This document shows, piece after piece, positions 24,742 through 32,957 of a DNA stretch of 64,000 nucleotides. The notes beneath the pieces were generated by a model that ran no database searches, was not told the DNA's origin, and saw only the letters and a list, made by a program, of their open reading frames with translations. Position 1 is the first letter of the stretch. Every line of letters begins with the position of its first letter. Source of the stretch: CAVSPO01 sp963730005 (GTDB lineage Bacteria > Actinomycetota > Actinomycetes > Propionibacteriales > Propionibacteriaceae); assembly GCA_963730005.1 (NCBI GenBank), contig CAVSPO010000023.1:1-64000 (forward strand), given 5' to 3'. The position numbers and the translations under genes are program-made.

Positions 24742-26996
24742 GCCTTCGTCCTGTCGTGGGCCAGCCGGACGGCGCGTATGTTTTTCTCGGCAGCCGCAGG
24801 GCTGAACGCGTCAGAGAGGGCGGACTCGATGCTCGCCAGGGTCACCAGCTGCGTGGCCGCGGCGATGCTGCCGAGGATCGCGGTGTTGACCATGGGCTTG
24901 CCTCCGACGATGACGCCGGCCTCCTCTGCGGAGCCGGAGACGTCTGCGGTGACGACGCGGACGTCGTCGCGCAGGCCGAGCTCGGCGGCGGTCCGGGTGG
25001 TGTTCACGATGATGATGCCCCCCGGTGCCATCCCGTCGGTGACGCGGGCCACCTCGAGGAGGGAGTCGTCCAGGACGACCACGACATCGGGGTGGGAAAC
25101 CTGCGACAGGATCCTGATCGCCTCGGGTGCCATCCGGGTGGAGGCGGTGACGGGAGCACCGCGGCGCTCAGCGCCGAAGGACGGCGCCGCCGTCACGCCG
25201 GGCCAGCCGCTGAGGAAAGCTGCCTGCGCCAGGATCTTCGACGAGGTGACGGCACCCTGCCCGCCGCGGCCATGCCAACGGATCTCGTGCATCAGGCGTT
25301 CGGCGATGTTCTCCTGGGCCTCGGGGTCTGCTTCGTGTTCCCCGGCGAACACGCCGATGTCGATGCCGAGCATGTCCTTGGCCATCTCGCGCAGTTTGAA
25401 CTTCTGGATCTTGCCGGACGCGGTCTGCGGGTACTCGTCGACGAAGAAGACGTGGGCGGGGACCTTGTAGAAGGCCATCCTGGCCCGGGCGTACTCCTGC
25501 ACGTCGGTCTCGGTGATCGGCGAACCCGGGCTGCGCCGGATGAACGCGCCGACCACCTCGCCGTACCTGGCGTTCGGGACGCCGACCACCTGGACGTCCT
25601 CCACGCCGGGCATCGTGTAAAGGAACTCCTCGATCTCGCGGGGGTAGATGTTCTCTCCGCCACGGATGATCATGTCCTTGATGCGTCCGGTGATCCGGTA
25701 GTAGCCGTGCTCGTCGACGGTGCCGACATCGCCGGAGTGCAGCCAGCCGTCGGCGTCGATGACGGCGGCGGTGGCCTCGGGCATGTTGTAGTAGCCCTTC
25801 ATGATGTTGTAGCCGCGGCAGAGGAACTCGCCCGGCACGTTCGGCGGGCAGTCGAGCCCGGTTTCAGGGTCGACGACCCGCACCTCGATCGCCTCGTGGC
25901 GGGTGCCGACCGTCTCGCACTTGCGCTCGATGGTGTCGTCCACCTTGGTCTGCAGGAACACCGGTGCTGACTCGGTGAGGCCGTAGCAGATGGTCATCTC
26001 GGAGGCATTCATCCGGTCGATGACCTGCCGCATGGTCTCGATGGGGCAGGGTGAGCCGGCCATGATGCCGGTGCGCAGCGAACTGAGGTCGAACAGGTCG
26101 AACATCGGGTGCGCAAGTTCGGCGATGAACATGGTGGGCACGCCGTAGAGGGCGGTGGCCCGCTCCTTCTCGACAGCGGCCAACGTCAGGACGGGGTCGA
26201 ACGACTCGACCATGACTGCGGTGGAGCCGTGCGTGATGATGGCCATGATGCCCAGCACCAGCCCGAAGCAGTGGAACAGCGGCACCGGCAGCACCACCTT
26301 GTCGGCGGGGGAGAGGTTTTGCCGCTCGCCGATGAAGAAGCCGTTGTTGACGATGTTGCGGCTGGTCAACATGACGCCCTTGGGGAAGCCGGTGGTCCCC
26401 GAGGTGTACATCATGCTGATCACCTCGTCCTCGTCCAGCGTCGCGGTGACCGCCCGCCGCGGATCGTCGGGCTCGTTGTCACCCAGGACCAGCATCTCGG
26501 GCATCGAGTAGAAACCGCGGTGCTTCTCGGGGCCGAGGTAGACCAGGGACTTCAGCCGGGGGAAGCGCGGGGAGTCCAGGTGGCCACGGACATGCGTCAG
26601 GGTCTCGGGAACGAGCGAGCGCAGGATTCGCAGGTAGTCGACGTCGCGGTAGGCGTCGATGATGGCGATGGCCTTCATGTCGGACTGCTCGAGCACGTAG
26701 GCGAGCTCGTGCTCCTTGTAGACGGGGTTCACCGTGACCAGGATGGCCCCGATCTTGGCGGTGGCGAACAGGAAGGTCAGCCAGTCGGGGACGTTGCGGG
26801 CCCAGATCCCGACGTGGTCACCCTTGCCGATGCCGATCGCCAGCAGGCCCTTGGCGAGCTGGTCGCAACGCTGGTCGAACTCCCCGTACGTCCAGCGCAG
26901 CCCGCGGTCGGGATAGACGATGAAATCGTGGTCGGGCTGGGAGGCGACGCGTCGCTCGAAGTACGGCCCCAGGGCGAGATCGGTGTGCAGGTCCAC
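24738..26996 (-). CDS. Fusion: AMP-forming acyl-CoA ligase + 2-oxoacid oxidoreductase gamma subunit
   Basis: One uninterrupted 752-codon frame holds two enzymes. Residues 1 to about 545 are an adenylate-forming acyl-CoA synthetase: YTSGTTGFPKG at 197-207, YGLTESAP, HSGDVG, RIKDMIIRGGENIYPREIE and the C-terminal catalytic lysine K529 in ASGKIQKFK. After a linker of about 20 residues, residues 569-752 are a complete PorG-like gamma subunit beginning HEIRWHGRGGQGAV. The reading frame crosses the joint without a stop, and no binding site lies near the internal Met at 569, so one polypeptide is expected. The GTG at 26996 is preferred (AGGGGG 6 nt upstream); a GTG at 27011 overlaps the regulator stop. 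The fusion ties acid activation to ferredoxin-linked oxidoreductase chemistry. Ligase substrate unknown: medium or branched acyl, or aryl acids, are possible. Confidence 0.93.
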   Translation of the reverse strand: MDLHTDLALGPYFERRVASQPDHDFIVYPDRGLRWTYGEFDQRCDQLAKGLLAIGIGKGDHVGIWARNVPDWLTFLFATAKIGAILVTVNPVYKEHELAYVLEQSDMKAIAIIDAYRDVDYLRILRSLVPETLTHVRGHLDSPRFPRLKSLVYLGPEKHRGFYSMPEMLVLGDNEPDDPRRAVTATLDEDEVISMMYTSGTTGFPKGVMLTSRNIVNNGFFIGERQNLSPADKVVLPVPLFHCFGLVLGIMAIITHGSTAVMVESFDPVLTLAAVEKERATALYGVPTMFIAELAHPMFDLFDLSSLRTGIMAGSPCPIETMRQVIDRMNASEMTICYGLTESAPVFLQTKVDDTIERKCETVGTRHEAIEVRVVDPETGLDCPPNVPGEFLCRGYNIMKGYYNMPEATAAVIDADGWLHSGDVGTVDEHGYYRITGRIKDMIIRGGENIYPREIEEFLYTMPGVEDVQVVGVPNARYGEVVGAFIRRSPGSPITETDVQEYARARMAFYKVPAHVFFVDEYPQTASGKIQKFKLREMAKDMLGIDIGVFAGEHEADPEAQENIAERLMHEIRWHGRGGQGAVTSSKILAQAAFLSGWPGVTAAPSFGAERRGAPVTASTRMAPEAIRILSQVSHPDVVVVLDDSLLEVARVTDGMAPGGIIIVNTTRTAAELGLRDDVRVVTADVSGSAEEAGVIVGGKPMVNTAILGSIAAATQLVTLASIESALSDAFSPAAAEKNIRAVRLAHDRTKA

Positions 26997-27007
26997 TGTC
27001 AGCCCCC

Positions 27008-27586
27008 TCACGCCGGCACGTGGACGACGGCGAGGATCCGGGCGGCCACGTCGCCGTCGGCGCGCACCAGGTGGGGCACGATCGAATCGAAGTAGACGGA
27101 GTCGCCCTGTCGCAGCACGATCGCGTTCTTTCCGTACTCGATCTGGACCGCGCCCGTCAGCACATAGATGAACTCTTCACCCTCGTGGCTGGACAGGTTC
27201 CGCCGTTCTTCCTCGCCGGGCTGGACATCGATCAGGAAGGGCTCCATGTGCCGGCTGGCTTTGGACGCCGCCAGCGCGTGGAAGGTGAGCACGCCCGCGT
27301 CCGAGGACGTCTCCAGCGACTTCAGCCTGGTGGCGACCCCTTCGTCGCCGGCCCGGGTGACGGCCGGGCCCAGGGACGGCTCGTCATCGAGCAGGGTGCC
27401 GAGCCGCACGCCGAGAGCACGGGTGATCTTGATCAGCGGCGCCAGCGACGGGGCGATGCCCCCGGCCTCCAGACCCAAGATCACCGCGGGGCTGCACCCG
27501 CACCGTTCGGCGAGTTCCTCGACCGACAAGCTCAACGACTCGCGAAGGGTGGTGAGCCGGCTTCCAATCTGTGTGTCGGGTGTCAC
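27008..27586 (-). CDS. XRE-cupin transcriptional regulator of the oxidoreductase operon
   Basis: A 192-residue regulator. An N-terminal helix-turn-helix (residues 8-62, LTTLRESLSLSVEELAERCGCS) is joined to a C-terminal cupin barrel (about 105-185, with SSHEGEEFIYVLTGAVQIEYG and VYFDSIVPHLVRA) that probably senses a small acid or acyl-CoA. The start is the GTG at 27586, 6 nt after AGAGGGG. It is the first gene of a five-gene operon with the ligase-gamma fusion and the other subunits, so it likely controls its own operon, perhaps through the palindrome at 27621-27640. Confidence 0.92.
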   Translation of the reverse strand: MTPDTQIGSRLTTLRESLSLSVEELAERCGCSPAVILGLEAGGIAPSLAPLIKITRALGVRLGTLLDDEPSLGPAVTRAGDEGVATRLKSLETSSDAGVLTFHALAASKASRHMEPFLIDVQPGEEERRNLSSHEGEEFIYVLTGAVQIEYGKNAIVLRQGDSVYFDSIVPHLVRADGDVAARILAVVHVPA

Positions 27587-27620
27587 CGACGTCCCCTCTC
27601 CAGCTGGTCCTGCAAGGCAC

Positions 27621-27640
27621 TGCCGCCAGGTGTGGCGGCA
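27621..27640. promoter_or_regulatory. Perfect palindrome at the oxidoreductase operon start
   Basis: TGCCGCCA-N4-TGGCGGCA, 8-bp arms with no mismatch. On the minus strand it follows a TATGCT -10 box (27646-27651) and covers about +1 to +20, a position suited to autorepression by the XRE-cupin protein. It could also form an RNA hairpin in the leader. Confidence 0.5.
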
Positions 27641-27747
27641 ACGGAAGCATAACTGCACCCCAGCCGTCAATTGGGGGGATCTCAGGGGCCGATGGTTGCC
27701 TGCGTCGCACCAGTCGACGGCCTCCCAGGACCACCTAGGCTGGCGGG

Positions 27748-28818
27748 GTGAGTTCCTCCGAAGACATCGATCCCGACTCTGTTCCGTGGGTTGACTGGGA
27801 GGTGGCCGGCGCCGTCGGGCGCAGCCTGGTGCCACCGGGCCCGAAGGTCACGCGTGCTGAGGCCGACCTGCTGGTGGCCGAGTTGCGTGACTGTGCCCGG
27901 CGGGCGCCCGGTCTGGTGGCCGAGGCCGCGCAACTGCACGCCAGCGGCGACGCCCCCGAGCTGGTGGTCGATCGGGCGGGCATCGTCACCGCGAACGTGC
28001 GGGCAGCCCAGTCGTTGTTGGTCCGGGCTTTCGGCGAGCCCTCCAGGCCCGGCCTCGCACAGCGGGTCGGCGGGCGCGCCAGTGCCCGGGGGATCGGCAC
28101 CGGGTTGGCGATCCTGGCCACTCGGGTGCTGGGGCAGTACGACGCGCTGAGCGAGCAGCCGCGGCTGCTGCTGGTGGCCCCCAACATCCTCCAGGTCGAG
28201 CGTGAACTTCGGCTGGTGCCGTCGGACTTCCGGATGTGGGTCTGTCTGCACGAGCAGACTCACCGGGTCCAGTTCGCGCACGCTCCCTGGCTGGCGGACC
28301 ATCTGGTCGAGCTGTGCCGCGAAGCCGTCGCAGCCGACGAGCACTCGACCCTGGCCGGCGCGGGGCAGTTGGTGGCGCGGTTCCGCGGTGCCCCCGACGC
28401 GCAGCACGGCACCAGCATGGCCGGCTTCGCAGCGTTGGCCGGGCCGGAGGTGGCCGCGGTTCTTGAGCGGGTGACGGCTGTGATGAGTCTGTTGGAGGGG
28501 CACGCGGACGTCATGATGGACCGGGCCGGTCCGCAGGTGATCAAGAACCTGCCGCACATTCGCGCCTGCTTCGACGCCAGGCGTGCCAGGGGCGGTTGGA
28601 CAGCCCTGGTGGGAAGACTGATCGGGCTGGACGCCAAACTGGCGCAGTACCGTGACGGTGCGAACTTCTGTCGGATGGTGATCGCCCAAGCAGGCGTGGA
28701 CGGTCTCAACACCGCGTTTCTCGGGCCCGATCGGTTGCCCACCCTGAACGAGCTGATGCACCCGCAGGCCTGGCTGGCCCGTCAAGGGATGCCGGCGCCC
28801 GCTTCCCCGGGGCGCTGA
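27748..28818 (+). CDS. DUF2342 zinc-dependent metalloprotease-like protein
   Basis: A 356-residue actinobacterial protein of unknown substrate. The zincin motif is HEQTH (H168, E169, H172) within VCLHEQTHRVQF, with a downstream EGHADVMMD segment likely to supply the third ligand. The GTG start at 27748 lies 7 nt after a TAGGCT box, suggesting a leaderless transcript. In related genomes this gene follows dacB directly and precedes tilS. Here it is separated from dacB by the 10-kb hydrogenase/oxidoreductase block, and tilS is not next to it. Confidence 0.88.
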   Translation: MSSSEDIDPDSVPWVDWEVAGAVGRSLVPPGPKVTRAEADLLVAELRDCARRAPGLVAEAAQLHASGDAPELVVDRAGIVTANVRAAQSLLVRAFGEPSRPGLAQRVGGRASARGIGTGLAILATRVLGQYDALSEQPRLLLVAPNILQVERELRLVPSDFRMWVCLHEQTHRVQFAHAPWLADHLVELCREAVAADEHSTLAGAGQLVARFRGAPDAQHGTSMAGFAALAGPEVAAVLERVTAVMSLLEGHADVMMDRAGPQVIKNLPHIRACFDARRARGGWTALVGRLIGLDAKLAQYRDGANFCRMVIAQAGVDGLNTAFLGPDRLPTLNELMHPQAWLARQGMPAPASPGR

Positions 28819-28845
28819 CGAGCGTCGACGCTGCTGGTCGACCGG

Positions 28846-29691
28846 TCAGCCCTGGCCGGCGGGCCAGGCGTTGGGCGTGCAGCCCTGCAACCGCATGCTT
28901 TGTTGCAGCATCACCGGCGCGTTGGCGCCGGCCTTGGGGCAGTCGGCGTGCCCCAAACCGATGAAATGACCCACTTCGTGATTGATGAGATAGGCGCGGT
29001 ACTCGGGCAGGTCGGTGTAGGTCGGCGTCATGTAGAGCCAGCGGTCGGAGTTCACGATCACCCGGTTGCCATTGCGGCAGTCCCAGGTCCGGTTGGTGCG
29101 CAACGGGGCGCACAGCTTGTCGGTGCTTTCCGGCGAGGCGACGTAGATCTCCAGGGCGGCCCGGGCCGGTTCGCTCACCAGTTCGAAGCTGTGCTGGTTG
29201 CCCTTGTAATTGGCCCAGCCGCGCGGATCGGTCAGGATCGCATGCACGTCCCGGGCCACCTCGTCGGCGTCGAGGCCGAGGCTGGTCTCGACGTGCACGA
29301 GGTAGCGGTGCTGTTTCGCGGTCTCCGCGGTGGGTGGCAGCGCGATGGTGGACGGCACGTACTCCCCGCTGGCCGGAGTGTCGGAGTGCGGCATCTGGTC
29401 GGCGCCCCTGGTCACCACGACGGTTGGTGTCGCGGCGGGTGCCGGCGTGGGCAAGGCTGTCGGTTGGCCGTCAGGGGTGGGTGTGCCCGGCGGCTGTGCC
29501 GCGGGGGTTTCGGCTCCTGCTGCCGCAGCTGGCGGCGCCGGGGTCGTGGCGGGCTCGTCGTAGACGGCACTGATCGGCACGATGACCTCATCGGAGTCTG
29601 GGCCGCCGGCCCCGCAGGCTGTCAGTGCCAGGCCCATTCCCAGAACTGCGCAGGCCAGCAGTTGGGGAGAGGAGCGGCGAAGGGCAGGCAC
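28846..29691 (-). CDS. DUF3152 lipoprotein with a metzincin-type zinc motif
   Basis: A 281-residue secreted lipoprotein. It has a signal peptide with lipobox LTAC, a Pro/Ala/Thr-rich linker to about residue 100, and a C-terminal domain with HEVGHFIGLGH, the extended HExxHxxGxxH zinc-protease motif. Four cysteines in the domain (KLCAPLR, WDCRNG, HADCPK, LQGCTPN) probably pair outside the cell. DUF3152 proteins are common in actinobacteria; the substrate is unknown. It occupies the place where tilS is expected between the DUF2342 gene and hpt. Confidence 0.88.
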   Translation of the reverse strand: MPALRRSSPQLLACAVLGMGLALTACGAGGPDSDEVIVPISAVYDEPATTPAPPAAAAGAETPAAQPPGTPTPDGQPTALPTPAPAATPTVVVTRGADQMPHSDTPASGEYVPSTIALPPTAETAKQHRYLVHVETSLGLDADEVARDVHAILTDPRGWANYKGNQHSFELVSEPARAALEIYVASPESTDKLCAPLRTNRTWDCRNGNRVIVNSDRWLYMTPTYTDLPEYRAYLINHEVGHFIGLGHADCPKAGANAPVMLQQSMRLQGCTPNAWPAGQG

Positions 29692-29760
29692 GGTTCCACG
29701 TTAGGCCTCGGCGCCACCCAGCCCGGTCGCGACGCGCCCTCGCCGCTGCTGCGAGCTGCC

Positions 29761-30312
29761 TCAGCTGTAGATGTGGGGGGCCAGCGTGCCGACGTCGGTC
29801 AGATTCCGGTAACGCCCGGCGAAGTCGAGCCCGTAACCGACCACGAACTCGTTGGGAATGTCGAAGCCGATGTAGTTGATGTCAACCAGGCTGGTCGCCG
29901 TGCCGTGTTTGCGGAACATCGTCATGATCGCGATGCTGGCCGGTTGGCGGCTCAGCAGGTTCTGGACGAGGTAGCTGAGCGTCAACCCGGTGTCGATGAT
30001 GTCCTCGACGATCAGTACGTGCTTCCCGGTGATGTCACCGGTGAGGTCCTTGAGGATCCGCACGACACCGGAGCTCCTGGTTCCGGAGCCGTAGCTGGAA
30101 ATCGCCATCCAGTCCATCTCGACGTGGCTCTTCATGGCCCGGGACAGGTCGCTCATCACCATCAGCGCGCCGTTCAGGATGCCGACCAGCAGCACGTCCC
30201 GCCCCTGGTAGTCCTGGTCTATCTCCAGGGCCACCTCGGCGACGCGCTGGGCAATCTGCTCCTTGGTGAAGAGCACGTACTCGAGGTCCTGCCTGATGTC
30301 TGCCGCATCCAC
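29761..30312 (-). CDS. hpt: Hypoxanthine phosphoribosyltransferase
   Basis: A 183-residue purine salvage enzyme making IMP/GMP from hypoxanthine/guanine and PRPP. The PRPP motif is VLIVEDIIDTGLT, with the GILNGALMVMSDL loop upstream. It is transcribed opposite to the fol genes. In the common actinobacterial order hpt runs the same way as folE with ftsH between them; neither holds here. Confidence 0.96.
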   Translation of the reverse strand: MDAADIRQDLEYVLFTKEQIAQRVAEVALEIDQDYQGRDVLLVGILNGALMVMSDLSRAMKSHVEMDWMAISSYGSGTRSSGVVRILKDLTGDITGKHVLIVEDIIDTGLTLSYLVQNLLSRQPASIAIMTMFRKHGTATSLVDINYIGFDIPNEFVVGYGLDFAGRYRNLTDVGTLAPHIYS

Positions 30313-30330
30313 GCCGTCACCCTACCGCCT

Positions 30331-30402
30331 CCGGGGGGTGCCGCGTTGGGAACCGGCGTCTCGGGGGGTGCCGCGCCGGGAACCGGCGTCTCGGGGGGTG
30401 CA
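30331..30402. repeat. 30-bp tandem repeat upstream of folE
   Basis: Two full 30-bp units (30331-30360, 30361-30390) that differ at three positions, plus a 10-base partial third copy (CGGGGGGTG core), in the hpt-folE gap. Each unit contains GGGAACCGGCG. It may be slipped-strand duplication or a binding-site array; it is too short and spacer-free to be a CRISPR. Confidence 0.7.
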
Positions 30403-30492
30403 CGGCCAGCAAGGCGCGAATCGGCACCTCCTTCGACGTCGGATGGCATTGTCCGGGCTCTATGCTGGTCGCCTGAGTTCAGGAGGATTGCC

Positions 30493-31125
30493 GTGCCGAG
30501 TGACTTGCCGCGTCGGGCTTGCGCCAGCGCCCCCGACGGTGTCGGGAACACCCTGCCACCCGGATTCGACCCGGATCGCGTCGAGGCTGCCATCCGGGAG
30601 CTGCTGATCGGGATCGGCGAAGACCCGGACCGGGAGGGCCTCAGACAGACCCCGGCCAGGGTCGCCCGTGCCTGTGCCGAGGTGTTCTCGGGGCTCGGGC
30701 AGGACCCGGCGACAGTGTTGACCACCACCTTCTCCGCCACCCATGACGAGCTGGTCCTGGTCAAGGACATTGAGGTGCACAGCCTCTGCGAGCATCACCT
30801 GTTGCCTTTTCACGGAGTCGCGCACGTGGGCTATCTGCCGCCCGCGGACGGCCGCGTCACCGGGCTGTCGAAGATCGCGCGGTTGGTCGAGCTCTACGCT
30901 CGTCGTCCGCAGCTCCAGGAGCGGTTGACCAGCCAGATCGCGGACGCGCTCGTCGGGCATCTGCACGCGACCGGGGTCATCGTGGTGCTCGAATGCGAAC
31001 ACCTGTGCATGACCATGCGCGGGGTCCGCAAACCCGGCAGCCGCACCGTGACCTCGGCGGTTCGTGGCCACCTGCGCAACGTCGCGACCCGGGCAGAGGC
31101 CATGAGCCTGATCCTCGGGCGCTGA
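30493..31125 (+). CDS. folE: GTP cyclohydrolase I
   Basis: First step of the folate pathway: GTP to dihydroneopterin triphosphate. 210 residues with zinc ligands in SLCEHHLLPF and the later Cys in CEHLCMTMRG; the substrate loop is present. The start is the GTG at 30493 after an ideal AGGAGG site; a TATGCT box lies at 30461. The upstream open frame back to 28900 is only the shadow of opposite-strand genes. It heads the folE-folP-folB-folK operon. Confidence 0.97.
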   Translation: MPSDLPRRACASAPDGVGNTLPPGFDPDRVEAAIRELLIGIGEDPDREGLRQTPARVARACAEVFSGLGQDPATVLTTTFSATHDELVLVKDIEVHSLCEHHLLPFHGVAHVGYLPPADGRVTGLSKIARLVELYARRPQLQERLTSQIADALVGHLHATGVIVVLECEHLCMTMRGVRKPGSRTVTSAVRGHLRNVATRAEAMSLILGR

Positions 31126-31137
31126 CAGGGGCATCAG

Positions 31138-31950
31138 ATGACAGACCGCACCCTGGTGATGGGCATCGTCAACGTCACGCCCGACAGCTTCAGCGACGGC
31201 GGACGCTGGTTCGGGCACGCCGAGGCGATAGCCCACGGGCACCAGTTGGTCCGCGACGGGGCTGACCTCCTCGACATCGGCGGCGAGTCCACTCGCCCGG
31301 GGGCCACCCGTCCCCCGGCGCAGGAGGAGTTGCGCCGGGTGTTGCCGGTGGTCGCCGGGCTGCGCGGCCTGGTGCCACTCAGCGTCGACACGATGCGAGC
31401 CGAGGTGGCTGCGGCGGCCGTGGCGGCCGGGGCGACGATCATCAACGACGTGTCAGGTGGCCTGGCGGATCCGGACATGCTGGGCACCGTCGCGGCGCTG
31501 GGCACCGATTACGTCTGCCAGCACTGGCGTGGGCACGGTGCCACCATGAACGACCTGGCCAACTACGACGACGTGGTGGCAGAGGTGTCGGCCGAGCTCG
31601 CGCTGCGGGTGCGGGCTGCCCGCCAGGCCGGCATCGCCGCGGAACGGATCATCGTCGATCCAGGTTTCGGCTTCGCCAAGACCGCCGCTCAGGACTGGGA
31701 ACTATTGGCGCATCTGGATTCGTTCACCCGGCTTGGGCACCGGGTGCTGGTCGGCGTCTCCCGCAAGCGCTTCCTCGGGGAGGTCGTCGATGGGCGGCCC
31801 GCAGACCAGCGAGACGCCGCGACGGCAGCGGTCAGTGTGCTGTGCGCCCAGCAAGGCATCTGGGCGGTGCGCACGCACGAGGTGCGAGCCCAGCGAGATG
31901 GCATCGCGGTCGTCCAGCGACTGCGCAGGACGGCAGGTGGGCATGACTGA
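31138..31950 (+). CDS. folP: Dihydropteroate synthase
   Basis: It joins 6-hydroxymethyl-dihydropterin diphosphate to p-aminobenzoate; this is the sulfonamide target. 270 residues with the TIM-barrel motifs IVNVTPDSFSDGG and DIGGESTRPGA, and the C-terminal VLVGVSRKRFLG loop. It starts 12 bases after folE and overlaps folB by 8 bases. Confidence 0.97.
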   Translation: MTDRTLVMGIVNVTPDSFSDGGRWFGHAEAIAHGHQLVRDGADLLDIGGESTRPGATRPPAQEELRRVLPVVAGLRGLVPLSVDTMRAEVAAAAVAAGATIINDVSGGLADPDMLGTVAALGTDYVCQHWRGHGATMNDLANYDDVVAEVSAELALRVRAARQAGIAAERIIVDPGFGFAKTAAQDWELLAHLDSFTRLGHRVLVGVSRKRFLGEVVDGRPADQRDAATAAVSVLCAQQGIWAVRTHEVRAQRDGIAVVQRLRRTAGGHD

Positions 31951-32305
31951 TCGAGTCGGGCGGATCAACGTGGTGGGGCTGACAGGGATCGGGCACCACG
32001 GGGTCTATCCGGCGGAACGCCGCGATGGGCAGCGATTCGTCGTTGATTTCAGTCTGGAACTGCCTATTGCCAATGATGACCTGCTGCACAGCACCGTCAA
32101 TTATGCAACATTGTCCGCGGCCGTCGTCGACATCATTGGCGGCGACCCTTGTGATCTGATCGAGACGCTCGCCCACCGGGTGGCCGATCGCTGCTTGGCC
32201 GAGCCGCTCGTCAATGCGGTGACGGTGGTTGTGCACAAGCCTGATGCTCCGATGGGTCTCGACTTCGTCGATGTGAATGTCACTTTGCACAAGGCGCGCT
32301 CGTGA
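31943..32305 (+). CDS. folB: Dihydroneopterin aldolase
   Basis: A 120-residue enzyme that makes 6-hydroxymethyl-dihydropterin and glycolaldehyde. Family features: GHHGVYPAERRDGQRFVVD at the N-terminus and the Lys in VVHKPDAPMG. The start ATG lies inside the end of folP (8-base overlap), and the stop overlaps the folK start (GTGA). Codon use is less GC-rich than in neighbouring genes. Confidence 0.95.
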   Translation: MTDRVGRINVVGLTGIGHHGVYPAERRDGQRFVVDFSLELPIANDDLLHSTVNYATLSAAVVDIIGGDPCDLIETLAHRVADRCLAEPLVNAVTVVVHKPDAPMGLDFVDVNVTLHKARS

Positions 32306-32823
32306 CCGTGGTGCAGCGCGACGTGGTGTTCAGTCTGGGCTCCAACCTGGGTGATTCCCTGGCCAGGCTGCAAGCGGCAGTTGACGCTCTGGGTCGGGTT
32401 GCCGGGCTGACGTTGACGGCAGTTTCGGCTGTCTATCTGACCAAGCCTGTGGATTATCTGTTGCAACCTGATTTTCACAACATCGTCGTGTTGGGTCGTT
32501 CTGCGTCCAGCCCATTGGAGCTGTTGGCCCAGGCCAACCGGATCGAGCAGGAGCTCGGTCGGGTTCGGCATGCTGACAAGGGGCCGCGCGCTGTCGACAT
32601 CGACTTGATCAAGGTGGGCGAGCTCACCAGCAACACCGCACGACTGCAATTGCCGCACCCCGGCGCTGCCCGGCGAGCATTTGTCCTGGTGCCTTGGGCC
32701 GAAGTCGATCCGGCTGCCGAGTTGCCGGAGGGAAGGGTGGCTGAGCTGGTGGCCACAGTTGGGCATGGCGGGGTGGAACTGCTGCCCGGGACGTCAATCG
32801 TGCTGGCGGATCAGGAAATGTGA
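32302..32823 (+). CDS. folK: 6-hydroxymethyl-dihydropterin pyrophosphokinase
   Basis: It transfers pyrophosphate from ATP to hydroxymethyl-dihydropterin. 173 residues; motifs FSLGSNLGDS at the N-terminus and KGPRAVDIDLI, the usual GPR-x-DLDL block, followed by LPHPGAARRAFVL. It ends the folate operon. No DUF3180, panC/panD or lysS genes follow, unlike the longer arrangement of many relatives; lsr2 comes next. Confidence 0.95.
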   Translation: MTVVQRDVVFSLGSNLGDSLARLQAAVDALGRVAGLTLTAVSAVYLTKPVDYLLQPDFHNIVVLGRSASSPLELLAQANRIEQELGRVRHADKGPRAVDIDLIKVGELTSNTARLQLPHPGAARRAFVLVPWAEVDPAAELPEGRVAELVATVGHGGVELLPGTSIVLADQEM

Positions 32824-32957
32824 GAGGCCCTCTGTTGCCGCTTTGTTTGGGGGTGACAAGCCCTTTCGTTGGTGCTGATTCGTTGCCGCGGAAAGTGCGT
32901 TGAATTGCTGACGCTTGAAGAAGCGCGCTCTCGCTTGGAGGAACAACCTGCAACGAG

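Noticed and set aside
25250..25360. Sequencing frameshift creating the ligase-PorG fusion
   Set aside because: A simple frameshift would have to remove a stop and still leave a sensible linker and intact motifs on both sides; the frame and codon bias are smooth across the joint. It remains a test to run on reads.
30331..30402. Possible CRISPR array
   Set aside because: Repeats are directly adjacent with no spacers, there are fewer than three copies, and no cas genes are present.
28900..30492. Apparent 530-residue N-terminal extension of FolE
   Set aside because: It lies antisense to the DUF3152 and hpt genes; FolE has an ideal AGGAGG and GTG start at 30493.
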